From Aquilaria yunnanensis (lineage: Eukaryota; Streptophyta; Magnoliopsida; Malvales; Thymelaeaceae), in contig CM077593.1 of assembly GCA_039654915.1 (NCBI GenBank), forward strand, positions 34,628,501 to 34,692,500: a stretch of DNA of 64,000 bases, written 5' to 3'. This document shows, in pieces, positions 46,694 through 58,763 of this stretch. The translations under genes and the position numbers were made by a program. Every line of letters starts with the position of its first letter. Position 1 is the stretch's first letter. The notes beneath the pieces were generated by a model. The model had not been told where the DNA came from. It did not search any database and saw nothing but the letters and a program-made list of their open reading frames with translations.

Positions 46694-48169
46694 TGATAGC
46701 CGAAGGGCTATTACCCCCGAAATCTTCTAATCGGCTAACTTGACGTCACCTTCGGTAGTTACTTAGCCCCGACCTTGGAGTATTCTCCACACCACCCTCG
46801 GAAAGTAACATGACCAACTTCGGGAAAAGGTAACTTCACCACCCTCGGATTTGCAAAGCTACCAACCTCGGAAAAGTAAATCCAACATCCTCGATAAAGG
46901 AAAATGTCTCCCGAAGGTGACCCACTCTTCCAAAGGACCTTCCAAGATAGCCCTCGAGGGAAAATCTCTGCCCGAAGGGGTCTTACGGAGATACAACAAA
47001 AATAGTTAAGGAGCCTTTAAAAAAAAGACCTTGCACACGCCCTTGCCCCCTAACCAGAACGGCCTACTGCCAGCTGAAAATACCTGCCTCTGAAGGTACG
47101 GATCAAATCTGACAGAACACGTGTCATAATCTGGACAGGCTGTGTCAAACGGCCTCCTCCCTCCACCCTCCTATAAATACATGGGATAGACCTTCGTAAG
47201 GACACAAGACTTTATCTTTTCCCCGCTTTCTGTTCTTTACTACTACTCTTACTGATAGCCGAAGTGCCCATCACCTTCCGGACCCCCAGACTCGGACAAA
47301 GTACCAACCTCGGTAGAGAAACTACCTGCCACAGAAAGAAGGATGTTCGACCTCCCTAATCTGACCTCGGCAATCCTCCGTTCCAGGAAACGACAGTGCC
47401 AACCTCGGGGGGACGATTAAACCATCCTCGGAAGTGGGGGTATCCCTAAGAAAGACCACCCTCAGGAAACATACTCCTATGATACTAGAGTAACCTCGGA
47501 AAGTACAACAGGAGCAATTAAGGAGCCTCTGACACATCCCCAACACGCCGCCCCCAGACACGTTCTGACACACCGCTTGCAGAGACACCCTAGCACGCCA
47601 CTCTCGGGTTGCCTAGGCTCCTAGCCAGGCGGCCCATGATCGGCTGGGTGTCCCCTTGTTCCCCGAAGACGTGGATCGCATCCCACCGAACACGTGTCAC
47701 GATCTGGGACGGCCACATGAGGAGAACTACTACTGTTTGCTCCTCCATAAATACTCAGTAAACACCCCAGATAAAGGGGTTGGGCACTAGAGACCATACT
47801 TCTCCACTCTCTATCACCTCCATATCTCTTAAGTACAGACTTAGGCGTCGAAGGCTCCTCCCCAAAAACACACTCCGGGGACCTCCAAACCTCTGTCTTC
47901 CAAACATTTCAGGTACCCTCCCCTGGGAAATCTTCTCCTCAGGCGCTCTCCTCCACCGAAAGTCCCCCCTCACTCCTACCATGTCACATGACGAAACTGC
48001 TGTCAGGCACTACTTACAAACACTAACTTGAGCATCAAAGGCTCCTCCACCGGAAACAGACTCCGAGGAGTCTCTAACCTTTGTTCTTCAAAATCTTGCA
48101 GACACCTTCACACCAGAAGTTTCTCCTTCGGGCTAGCATGTCATACAATAAGGATGCCACTGAGCATCA
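46694..48169 (+). repeat. 5' LTR of element D, interrupted by a solo LTR
   Basis: TGATAGCC...GAGCATCA. Removing the insertion at 47253-48012 and one copy of its CTTAC duplication leaves 711 bp. ACACGTGT is at 47117-47124 and TATAAATA at 47172-47179. The gag ATG is at 48138, 32 nt before the LTR end. It matches the start of the truncated 3' LTR at 58339. Confidence 0.88.
47253..48012 (+). mobile_element. Solo LTR of an A-like Tat family inside the 5' LTR of D
   Basis: 760 bp from TGATAGCCGAAG to GGCACTA, flanked by CTTAC on both sides (47248-47252 and 48013-48017). Its 3' half aligns with the LTR of A (GGCGTCGAAGGCTCCTCCCC, then CATTTCAGG). It keeps ACACGTGT at 47690-47697 and ATAAATA at 47747-47753. 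The final CTA instead of TCA looks like decay. Confidence 0.8.
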
Positions 48170-48171
48170 TT

Positions 48172-48189
48172 TGGCGCCGTCTGTGGGAA
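48172..48189 (+). other. Primer-binding site of element D
   Basis: TGGCGCCGTCTGTGGGAA, identical to A and C, two bases after the LTR end. Confidence 0.8.
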
Positions 48190-51100
48190 CCCATTCTCAA
48201 GTCGCTGTTGTTAAGACCTGACGTTCTATGGACAAGGGACTCCTGAAGTCCCAGTCCGCACCGAAGGCTCAAACAGCGACTGAACAGCCTGCAGTAGAGA
48301 CTTCATTGTCTAAGGATGAATGTCGTCCAACGGTCACGATGAGCTTTTTGCAAGATTTTCAGCACTCTATTGTGGCTGAGATGAGCCAGCAACTCAACCA
48401 AAAGTGGTCTCAACCATCTCCTAGGGGAAGGGCATCTTCTCTAACTACCCGTCGGGAGAAAAGCCCTAACTCACATCACCGAAGTTCAAGGAGTGGGGGT
48501 TTTCACAATGAGTCCTCAACAGGGGACATACCATCCAAGGGACGGCGCACTGGGGGAACGATGTCGAAAGTGCCTAGAACTTCCCACCAATGAAGTCCAT
48601 CCCCGGATAGGACTTCCCAATCCCCCCGCCGATAAAGCTACTCTGCAAAAAAGACACACTGCTCTTCGTTGCCGGCAACTACCAGGCAACGACGAGAAGA
48701 TAGCACTACCATCCTCATGGAGATAATCTTGGAAATATTGGAGAAGGTGGAAAAACAGGTTTCGAGAAAACCTGTCTGGTCAAGGTTGTCGGAGACCTTC
48801 ACTAAAGAAGAGTCACCCTTCATCCGTGCAGTAGTAAAAGCCCCTATGCCAACTGACTTCCGAGCACCACGCTTGGAAACGTATGATGGATGCAACGAAC
48901 CCCAAACCCACCTGACAAAATATAGGCACAGCATGGTGTTGCATGGTGCTGACGATGCCACCCTCTACAAATGCTTCAAGGTCACCTTGTCAGAGCCAGC
49001 AACTGCATAGTATAACTCCCTGGCTCCCAGAACCATAATGGGTTTCCAGGAGTTATCTGCCGCATTCACCCAGCAATTCATCGAGGGCAGGCGGATGGCA
49101 AAGATGCCCGTCCAAATGTTTGACATAGCCCAAAAGAATAGGGAGACCATTCGGGATTATGTCGAAAGGTTCAACAGAGAAGCCCTCAACGTGCCCGACT
49201 TCTGGCCTGAAATCCGCATCCTCACCATGATCAGGGGACTTAGGAGAGACTCACAACTCTTCTAAGAGTTCTCCAAAAATCCCTCCGACACCCTCAGAGA
49301 ATTCTACCGAATGCCAGAGTAGCACATGATAGCCGAAGAGCTAAAGATAGGAGGGCTAAAGTTTGATCATAATCACTCTGAGGGTCAGAGCCACCAATCT
49401 CAGTATCCAACTGAGGGCGGGGGCAGACCTCAAAAACAAAGGGGGAAAAGGCCAGTGTCATTCACTCCCTTGAACACTACAAGGACGAACATACAGATGG
49501 CCATGGAAAGACAAGGAACCGCTATCCAGCGTCCGAAGGCCATGACCTTGGAAACCAAAAAGAACATGAAGAAGTTCTTTCAGTTTCACCGGGACCACGG
49601 GCATGATACCAAAGATTGCTTCCAATTGAGGAAGTATATCAAGTCTCTAAACAAGCAAGGGCAACTTCGACGCTACCTGCGGATGCCGTCGCCCAAAGCT
49701 CGAGAAATGAGGGAAGAAGAAAGAAGATGGGAGGATGAGGACTATGATTCCAACTGACGTCAGAACCAAAGTCCCACAAAACACCCACCACCTCCAGCCG
49801 GAGTGATCTAGACCATCACCGCAGGAATACCCTCAGCCGAGAGGAAAAGGAAAGTCCGAGAAATCTCAATGATGGAATTCGGCAACCCGGCGAACAACCT
49901 TGTTCAGAAAGATGGGCCTAGCAAAAAGTTCTCTCATGGCTACCCCCTCCTAATCATGGCAAGGATAGGGAGCTGGGACGTCAAAAGAGTGCTCATCGAT
50001 GATGGCTCAAATGCTGACATTTTGTTCTCCCACTTGTTGCCGAACTTAGGCATCTCCAAGGGTGATCTTAAACCCGTTACCTCCCCTACCTTTGACGTAG
50101 GTCCCTCCAAACTCCCTATACTCGGATGGAATGATCTGCCCTTGATGCTAAGGGGAACCTCGGTTCAGACTAAGGAAGAGTTCTTTGGTTCCACTATGGT
50201 GAGGTTCATCGTCATAGATGTCCCTTCTTCATACAACGCCATACTCAAAAGGCAGACACAGGGTAATCTTCACATTCACCTAGATGTGAAATACCTACCA
50301 GTCACATTCGGCACAAAGGAAAGGGACGCGGAAATATTCATCAATCAAGCCGAAGTGAGGAAAATTTTTGTGAAGCCAAGATAAAGCCCAATGAAAGTGC
50401 ATGCACAGACTTCGGGAGAGAAAAGCGCAGCAAGCGAAGACATAGCAGAAGAGGAAAAAAGTGACTTTGAAAAAATAAAAACAGAGGATGTAGAGCTTGT
50501 CCCAAACCGAAGTACCCGAGTAGGGAAAAAACTAGCCGAAGGTGACAAGGAAAAGCTTGTATTCCTTCTATTAATGAACAAAGATCTATTTGCCTACTCT
50601 CTGAATGATATGCTCGGGGTAGACCCTAGTATACTTCAGCATTGTCATAAAGTATGCCCGGAGGTGAGGCCTGTTCGACAGAAAAAGTGTAGCCTCTCGG
50701 TGCATAAGAATAACTTCATTAAAAATGATGTCCAACGGTTAACGAACGCGGGAATAATAAGGGTGGTCAAGTACCCCAAATGGCTAAGCAATGTAGTTGT
50801 TGCAACGAATGAGGGGAGTGATAAACTTCGAATGTGCATCGACTTCCGAAACATAAACGATGCCTGTCCAAAGGACTCATTTCCTCTGCCACCAATAGAC
50901 CAATTGGTATACTCCACCACTAAATACGGTCTGCTTAGCTTCCTCGACACCTTTAGCGGATATCACCAAATTCAGATGGATCCCGAAGATGAGGAAAAAA
51001 CTGCTTTCATTACTGAAGTTGGGACCTACTGCTACGTCAGAACGCCTTTTGGCCTTAAAAATGCAGGAGCAACATACCAAAGGCTGATGAACAAGGCATT

Positions 51101-51636
51101 CAGCTCCCAAATTAGGAGAAATATAAAAGCATATGTCGACAATATGATAGTTAAGAACAAATGGCTTAGTAGTCATATCGTGGACTTGAAGGAAACATTC
51201 TACCAACTTCGGAGATTTGGAATCCGTCTTAACCCCGAGAAGTGTGTGTTCGAGGTGACTGTTGGCAAATTCCTTTTGTTTATGGTGTCCGAAAGAGGTA
51301 TCGATGCCAACCTAGAAAAGGTTAAGGCTCTGATAAGATTCCAAACTCCCACGACAACTAAGGATGTGCAAAGCCTTACAAGAAGGATTACGGCCCTTAG
51401 CAGATTCATCTCCAGACACGGGGACCGGTGCCGACCATTCTTTAAAGTTCTCACCAAAGCAGCAAAAAATGAAGGTAACTTCAGTTCCGTGGAACACCTT
51501 TGGAACGAAGATTTCCAAAAAGCTTGGGATGAACTCAAAAGCTACTTAACCTGTCTGTTGACACTTCGACAGTTGCAGGAAGGAGAACCTCTCCTCCTCT
51601 ACCTCGCTATAATCAAAAAGGCAGTAAGTTCGATAC

Positions 51637-52496
51637 TGATGCCCGGGGGCTTCATCGTTGGTAGTCATGGTGACTAATGGAGGGACTCCAGGAGAGGAAG
51701 AACGCCTGGTGGCCGGTTTGCCCAAGGGAGAGTGCCTGAGATGTTCAGAAAAAGTGCCATAGGAGGTCCCCAAGATGTTTTTCTGGGGAGGAGCCTCCGA
51801 CGCCCAAGTCAGTGGTGCTGAGAGAAGGCAGAGGAAATAGCACTGAGGGGTTCAGTGAACTCACCTGGTCGTGTTTTCTCAGAGTGAGGGGTCAGGATAT
51901 TTGCCAGCCGTTTGCCAGGGTGTATTCCCTGGTATTTATAGAGGTGTCCAGCCAGTTCAGATCGTGACACGTGTTCGGTCGGATATTCTCTGAATGTCTG
52001 GGCGTAGAGGACAGGTAGCTGGTGGCAGGCTTCCTTGAGCCTTGAGCCGAGACGGGCCATGATGTGACCTTGATGGCGTCGGCGTGTCAGAGCGCCGTTT
52101 GAGGCTGCTTGTGACGTCTGTGGGCGACATGTCAGAGGCTTCCTTAAATGCTCCTGCCGTACTCCCGAGGTCCCTGGGTCAGGTCGTCCTGTAGTACAGA
52201 CTATACCACTTCGGGAAACATGCCCATAGTTCGGGGGTTCCCAGATTCAGGGAGTTCCGCCTTCGGGGAGATTATGTTCGGCCCGCCCTGGCTGGTGCCA
52301 CTTTCCCGAAGACGGTCCGTTTAGTATCCTCGGGGGGGCTAATAGTATCCTCAGGTTTCCTGGCGTGCCGAGCTCGGGCTCTTCGGCTTTTCTCCAAGGT
52401 GTGTGATCCCACCTTTTTCCGGGTAACGCCAGATCTCCTGGCCATTCTGGTGGCAGGGAGTTCGGCCAGGCGGACGCGATAGTCCTTCGGCTATCA
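51637..52496 (-). mobile_element. Solo LTR of the A family inserted in pol of D
   Basis: 860 bp in reverse orientation, flanked by GATAC (51632-51636 and 52497-52501). It is closely similar to the LTR of A along its length. On the minus strand it starts TGATAGCCGAAGGACTATC and ends GGGCATCA. It keeps ACACGTGT (51967-51974) and TATAAATA (51940-51933). Confidence 0.93.
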
Positions 52497-54536
52497 GATA
52501 CTTGTAAGGGAAGAATGAGGAAAACAGTGGCCAGTATACTATGTAAGCAAGTCCCTGCACGGCACTGAAGTTAGGTACCCTCTCCTGCAAAAGGCCATTT
52601 ATGCCCTAGTGTTAGCAAGCAGGAGGTTGCAGCCTTACTTCCAAGGACATCCTATCACTGTTCAAAGTAACTTGCCTCTTAGGGATGTCATAAGGAAGGT
52701 AGACCACTCTGGAAGATTATCAAAGTGGTGCATCGAGCTCGGTGAATACGACATCACCTATGAGCCGAGAAGGACAATAAAGGCCCAAGCATTGGCAGAT
52801 TTCATCGCCGAAGTACCAAGAACCGAAGATACTCCTAGGGACCCTGGTAGTGGTGAACCTGAGTGGATACTCTTCATCAATGGCGCCTCTGGTTCTGGAC
52901 ATCAAGGAGCCGGGGTAATTCTGCGGGGACCTGAAGGTATGGAAGCTTCAAAGTCTATCAAGTTTAGTTTCAGCGTCACCAATAACGTAGCTAAATATGA
53001 AGCCCTCATAGCGTGCTTGCAATTGGCAAAAAGAGTTGGTGTGAGAAATCTGAAGGCCACAATGATTCTCAACTAGTGGTCCGACAGATGGCAGGGGACT
53101 ACGGGGCCAAAGACCCAAAATTAGCAAAGTACCCTGATCTCACAAAAAAACTTATTCAAGAATTTGACAGGGTACAGATAGAATACGTACCTTGGCAAGA
53201 TAATATGGAAGCGGATACATTAGCCAAGTCAAAGGAGCCCACCGAAGTACTAGATCAACCTAGCATAGCAGTAATGTCCATAGCAACCTCGACAAAAGAA
53301 TGGAAAGATCCTATCAAGAAATATCTCACAACTTCGGAACTTTCTGAAGACCCTCTTGAAGCCGCGAAGGTGTAAAAGTGCTCGGGTAGATATTTCCTAA
53401 TCGGGGAAGAGTTGTACCAACAAGGGTACGCAAATCTGCTACAGAGGTGTGTCAGCGAAGAGGACATTGAAATAATCCTCTGAGAAGTCCATGAGGGAGC
53501 TTGTGGTTCTCACATCGGGACTGATGCCCTTACCGAAGTACTGCTTCGGTATGGATATTTCTGGCCTACCTTAAGGAAGGATGCGAGGCAGTTTCTCCAT
53601 AAATATGACAAGTGCCAGAGACACGCACCGATCCAAAGAGTACCCTTGGAAATGATAACTTCGGCAAACTACCCCTGCCCATTCGCTGTTTAGGGTATTG
53701 ACCTCATTGGGCCTCTGCCAATAGCTTCAGGATGAGTGAAGTTCTGTGTAGTCACAGTAGATTATTTCACCAAGTGAATCGAGGCAGAGCCTTTGGTAAC
53801 AATTTCGGCAAAGGACATTCAGAGATTTGTCTGGAAGAACATCATATACAGATTTGGCATGCCGATGGTAACAGTAGCTGATAATGGTTCCTAGTTCACT
53901 GATAAAGGATTTCAAGAATTTGCAACCAACCTCGGGATAAAATTGCACTTCGCCCCAGTTGCCCATCCTCAAAGCAATAAACAAGTTGAAGTGTTTAATA
54001 GAACGATAAAAGATGGTATGAAGAAGAAGTTGAAGGAAGCAAAGGGAAAATGGCTAGGAGAGCTTCCAAGCGTGCTGTGGAGTTACCGAACAACTCCTAA
54101 AAGGGCCACGGGTGAGACACCCATCTCAATCGTCTTCGAAACAGAGGCTATTATCCCTATCGAGGTCGTGCAACCATCTATCAGAGTACTAGTGTTCGAT
54201 GAAAAAAGGAACAACCTCGGTTTGAGAACCAAGTTAGATATGATTGACAAACATAGAGAGATAGCCGAACTTAGAAGAAAAGATTTTTAGCAGAGAGTAG
54301 CCATTACTGCGAACTTACCTGTTAAGCCCAAAGGGATCAAAAGAGGAGACCTTGTTCTCCGAAAAGCTGAACTGGAACCCCGAAGATCATCTCATTGAGT
54401 ACGTCAGGCAAATTGGGAAGCACCTTATTTGGTACTCAAGGAAGTTAGGCCAGGAGTCTACAAGCTCAGGAATACCAAAGGAAAAAAGTTGAAAAACACA
54501 TGGCACTTACACTTCTTGAAAAAATTCTACACTTAG

Positions 54537-55042
54537 AAAAAAGTTCAGGCAAAAACTTGTGTGGAGTGCGCCAAAGAAGGTGAACCGAATGTGGTCACTT
54601 TTGAAGGTGCATGAGTGGTATTGTACAAGTTCTACCGAAGGTGGTTAATCAAATACGGTTGATCCTGAAGGTACTTAACTATATCTACACAAAGCAATTT
54701 TTACTGAAGATGGTTGACCGAGTATAGTTGATCCCAAAGGTACTTAACCATTTTTGTGCAAAGTAAGTCCCCGAAAAAGGCTAACTAAAGATGGTTGGTC
54801 CTAAGTGTGGCTAACCGAAGATGGTTGACTGCCTTTCAAGAGATTAGGATACGAATCCTTGATAGCATCTTTTAAGGATTTATTGCCGAAGATGGTTAAA
54901 TACCGAAGGTGGAAACAATGTATGAGGTCAAATCAGTTGTGGACTTACCCAAAATTTTGAGCAAAATAGTTTCATTAAAACTTCATTGTAGAAGTACAAG
55001 GGATAGAATACAAAAAAAAAAAAAAAGGAAAAATGAGGCCTA
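54537..55042. repeat. Repeat-rich spacer between pol and antisense gene (D)
   Basis: Contains at least six imperfect copies of a short unit around GAAGATGGTTGACCGA or GAAGGTACTTAACCA between about 54640 and 54910. No coding potential. It differs in sequence from the spacer of A and E but occupies the same place. Confidence 0.6.
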
Positions 55043-57518
55043 TTAGATGTCCTGGCCATTTTCGAGCTTTTTAATACCAGCGTCCTTGGGGTCAGTACCC
55101 TCGGCATCATTTTCATCTGCGCCAACTTCAGTAGCCGAAGGAGGAAGAATTGGAAGATTGAGAAATTCTATACTTGACCATTCCGAAGATGGTCCTTTCG
55201 GAATATCAAGCGCCCGAAAAAAGGAAAGGTCTAAGTCAGGATACTTATAAAGGACCTGATGACGGGCAAGGCAAAACCCATCTTGAAATGAGCACTTGGT
55301 CACCTCATTAGACTTGGCCTTTTAAGCCTTCACATCCTCCAACTCCTTCCTCAAAGCCTCAACTTCCTTCTCCAACTTTTTCTTCTTCTTCTTATTTTCT
55401 TTCTTCAGATGCTTGATCTCGACGATGAAATCGGCGTTGATCACCAATGCCTTAGTGAGGTCGGCAATAGCGTCTTCCTTTTCCTTCTGAAGAGCCTCAC
55501 CCTCGGAAGACAGCTCCACGACCTTCGTTCCGAGGTCTGAAATCTTGGAGGTGAACTCCTTAACCAACCCTTGCTGGTTCTTCACCATTTCCTCCCAAAG
55601 ATTGGCCAGGTCCTCCTTGGTGATTTTGTTGAGCTTGCTGTACTTAACAATCGAGCTTGCAAACAGTTCCTTGGCCTTAGCCAAATGCTCCTCCGATTGA
55701 CTTCGGATAAAAGACTGTTTGGCTGCCCACACCCGAAAATACCCACCGTACGCCAAAAGCTGCAAAAGGAAGGATTCCGAATGTGGGTCAAAAGCAATAG
55801 AAACTCAAAATTTTTTCTAAGTTCTAAAGAGCTAAGGTTTACTTGGGCAGCGTGCTCAATCATCCGAGCAGCGAGGACCTCCTCGTTTGGGCACTCCTCC
55901 ATTAGAGTTTGGAAGGTGGCATTGGTCACAACCCCCCTCGCCATCTAGGGGGCCATCTTCTAGCTATCTTCAGAGAACAAATTCATGTCCTCCATGAAGT
56001 TCTAGAAGGGCTCCCTCGGGATTTTTGAGTCCCGAAGGCCTCTCTTCTGAACATGCTCCGCCATCCACTGAGCTTGGGCTCACTCATTTGCAAAGTCACA
56101 CTGAAGTTCCTTTATAACATTATCCCTTAGCCGTTCATCTATAAGGTCTAAAATACCAAAAAATCCCAAACTTATAGATGAATGGCTAAGAGACAAACTT
56201 GGTGGAAGTTCAGTGCCCTCATCGTCAAACTCACTGGCGTCCAGCACCTCAGCAGGGATGTCCTTGCCCTTTTTTCTTCACCACTCCCAAGCCTTTTCGA
56301 TATATATCTCCCCCAGCGAAATCCCCAATGCCTCGGCAGCAGCATTGGGACTTAAAAGGGTCAAGTGAATCGCCGGTTGCGATGATGGGTCGGTACGAAC
56401 AGGTGTTTGACCGAGCTCCACATCTTGACCTTCGGGCGAAGGAGGAAGGGAGTCCTCCTTTGACTTCTTCGACTTCGACATCGAAGATGGTCCAGCCGAC
56501 ACCTTCTTCCTCTTGGGTGCCATTTTCTTTTGCTCCTCCTTCTTGGCCTAGTCGAGGAACAGGCTCTTATAAAAGGCTGCAGACTTGTCGCCCATCTCTA
56601 CAAAAGATAAGATATCAGTGTAAGTATCAAAATTCTAAGGCAATGGCTTAAGGAACAAGCTTACTTTCTACAAGGCCGAAGTACGAAAGTTCACCCCGAA
56701 GGAGCCGAACAAGCCATGTCTTTGCCCCATCCACCGAGGGCTTTGGCATATTTTCATCAGTAATATGTTCCTTAATCACTCCAAGCTCCCGAAGAATCTC
56801 CTCGATCATAAAGCTCCATCTGATGGGGAAAGGGTAGAGAAAGCGCGGAAGAGCCTCGGACTCTTAATCTGTGACAGCCTAAATACGGCTATCGAAGTCT
56901 TCAAAATGAGCCTCCAATTCCAAAGTTAGCAGCCTCCTCGAGTCTACTACGTCGATGGCCAAGGTACTGGAAGCCCATTCAGCAGGAAAACCCACCCACT
57001 TCTCGTCAACCTCCAAGAAGAAGTACTTCTTCTGCCACCCTCGCCAGCTGTCTTTGTTACCAAATGTGAAGGTAAATTTCTTACTCCTAGATCCTCGTGG
57101 AAGCAAGAAGTAGAACCCCCCTCCAGGACAAGGTGGAGTTTGTAATATTGTAGAAAGAAGAAAAAATGTAGGGAATTTTAAAGACCCCACACATGCACAA
57201 GAAGGCGTTGAAGTAGGCATAAAAGTTCGGAGGCATCTAGTTGACAGCTATGCCATGGAATTGGTAGAAGTCCAAAACCACCTTCAGTGGTGGATACTGA
57301 AGACCTGCCTTCAATTGAGCTTTGAAGATGGTGATCTCCTTCAGACGACGGAGGTAGCTAGGTTCGGTGGGACCAGCCAGCCTAGTTTTAGAGTAAGAAG
57401 GAAGAAAGAACTTGAGCTACCACTTCACCAACTTCTCTGAAGTCACGCAACTTAAGTGAGAATTAAGGGGAAGCTAGCTCTCAGGAACAGACCTAGTAAT
57501 GGCTTTTCCGGACGACAT
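55043..57518 (-). pseudogene. Antisense spliced gene of element D (four exons)
   Basis: Minus strand. Exon 1 is 57518-56665, Transposase_28-like, with several stops and shifts. Intron 1 is 56664-56598 (GTAAGC...TAG). Exon 2 is 56597-56199. Intron 2 has donor GTTTGT at 56198; the acceptor expected just before about 56087 is not a clean AG, and the intron holds a 20-bp inverted repeat. Exon 3 runs about 56087-55843; it lacks five codons present in A, C and E (K-D-K-V-P in C) and has stops. Intron 3 is 55842-55760 (GTAAAC...TTTTGCAG). Exon 4 is 55759-55043, a coiled coil broken by one TAA at 55324-55322 and ending G-Q-D-I. The TATA position reads TACATAAG (57775-57768), so the promoter is degenerate. 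This is the most decayed of the four copies. Confidence 0.8.
56126..56190. repeat. 20-bp inverted repeat inside intron 2 of the D antisense gene
   Basis: Arms at 56126-56145 and 56171-56190 (CTTAGCC-G/A-TTCATCTATAAG) with one mismatch and a 25-nt loop. It is absent from the same intron in A, C and E. Confidence 0.75.
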
Positions 57519-58324
57519 CTTCGAGACAAAGACACTAACCTCGAACTAACGAGAAAAAATAAAAGAAAAGGGAAGAAGAAGAACAAACTTCGGAAATACA
57601 CCCACCTAGTTCGGAAAGGAAAGAGAACTTCCGAGATCGCTGTGAAAACTTGCCAGAAATCGCTCTGCCACTTGCACTACCGTAAGAAAAAGGCTGTAGA
57701 GTGAAAGAGAGATTGAGAGCAAAAGGAATGAAAGTAGAAGAGTAAGGAAGCCTCTGAGGGACAAGGCCTTATGTAGACCGAAGGGGCAGCTGAAGCGTCG
57801 CCATAATGACCCTTTGCGAGTGAAGGGACACAACTGACGTAACGGACGCAACTGATCACCATTAACTCGATGACACGCATCATGTGATGTGAGAATTGAG
57901 GGCACGCCCCCTGATACTGGTAGGCCTATATCGCTTATCCCAAAGTGACACGACTGCCTAGTTAGAAGATAGAACGATTCACTGATAAAAGGCAGGAGTG
58001 AAAAACATTGAAGAAATTATAGTTCCTCACCTTCGAAGGTGCTACTTCGGCTAGAAGGATAATTTGAGCTGAGAAAGAGTTCATTCGGTGTGAAGGAGTG
58101 GCCTCGCCAAAGAATAAGAAGCTAGTTCAAAACAACGTCCTTGTAAAGGGCTCGAAAGATAGTGCAAAAACCCCCAAAGAATGCCGAGAAGGGAGCTTCG
58201 TCAAGAAAGTGGGGTCTTTGCCCGAAGAGTTGGCAAGAGCAAGATCTCTTGGCCAGGGCACAATTTCAACTTCTTATTACATACTCCCAAATGGCTAAAT
58301 GTCGAAGACATAACTTCGGCTTCT
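57519..58324. other. Upstream region of the D antisense gene up to the polypurine tract
   Basis: Noncoding. It should hold the antisense promoter, but only a degenerate TACATAAG (57775-57768, minus) is seen. I found no clear 80-bp tandem unit like those in A and E. Confidence 0.5.
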
Positions 58325-58338
58325 TCGAGGGGGGCAAG
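58325..58338 (+). other. Polypurine tract of element D
   Basis: CGAGGGGGGCAAG directly before the 3' LTR start at 58339. Confidence 0.75.
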
Positions 58339-58763
58339 TGATAGCCGAAGGGCTATCGCCCCCAAAATCTTCTGATCGGCTAACTTGACGTCACCTTCGA
58401 TAGTTATTTAGCCTCGACCTCGGGGCATTCTCCACACCACCCTCGAAAAGTAACATGACCAGCTTCAAGAAAAGGTGTCCTCACCACCCTCGGATTTGCA
58501 AAGCTATCGTCCTCAGAAAAGTAGATCCAACATCCTAGATAGAGGAAAAAGTCTCTCGAAGGTGACCCACTCTTCTGAAGGACCTTCCCCGATAGCCCTC
58601 GGGGGAAAATCTCTGCCCAAAGGGGTCTCGCACCCCGAAAGGGTCTTACGGAGATACAATGAAAACAGTTAAGAAGCCTCTGACAAAGAGACCTCGTGCA
58701 CACCCCTGCCCCTTGACCAGAACGGCCTACGGCCAGCTGAAGATACCTAGCCCCGAAGGTACG
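58339..58763 (+). repeat. 3' LTR of element D, left part only
   Basis: Matches 46694-47100 of the 5' LTR and stops after GTACG (58759-58763), where element E starts. The terminal GATAGCC-GAAG-GGCTATC hairpin at 58340-58357 is perfect here. The remaining ~300 bp should follow the far end of E. Confidence 0.88.

Larger units (their letters stand above)
48138..54536 (+). pseudogene. gag-pol of Tat element D, broken and split by a solo LTR
   Basis: From the LTR-internal ATG 48138 (M-S-Y-N-K-D-A-T-E-H-H-L-A-P-S-V-G) to TAG 54534-54536. Gag core about 48900-49265; C/H knuckle about 49580-49620 (first Cys replaced by Phe); protease near 49995 with I-D-D-G-S-N-A-D; RT about 50820-51300, with catalytic box Y-V-D-N-M instead of Y-V-D-D-M. 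The first RNase H is split by the solo LTR at 51637-52496. Archaeal-type RNase H about 52860-53230; integrase about 53440-54100. Stops occur near 48219, 49008, 49263, 49755, 50382, 53390, 53480, 53690, 53735, 53890 and 54288, among others. It cannot be functional. Confidence 0.87.
46694..58763 (+). mobile_element. Tat-lineage LTR retrotransposon D, decayed, with three insertions
   Basis: Starts TGATAGCC at 46694 after AGATG (presumed left target duplication). Order: 5' LTR with a solo LTR inside, primer site, broken gag-pol with a second solo LTR inside, spacer, antisense gene, polypurine tract, 3' LTR. The 3' LTR stops at 58763, where element E begins; the rest should lie beyond the window. 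gag-pol has many stops, so D is old, and its three insertions are younger. Confidence 0.9.
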
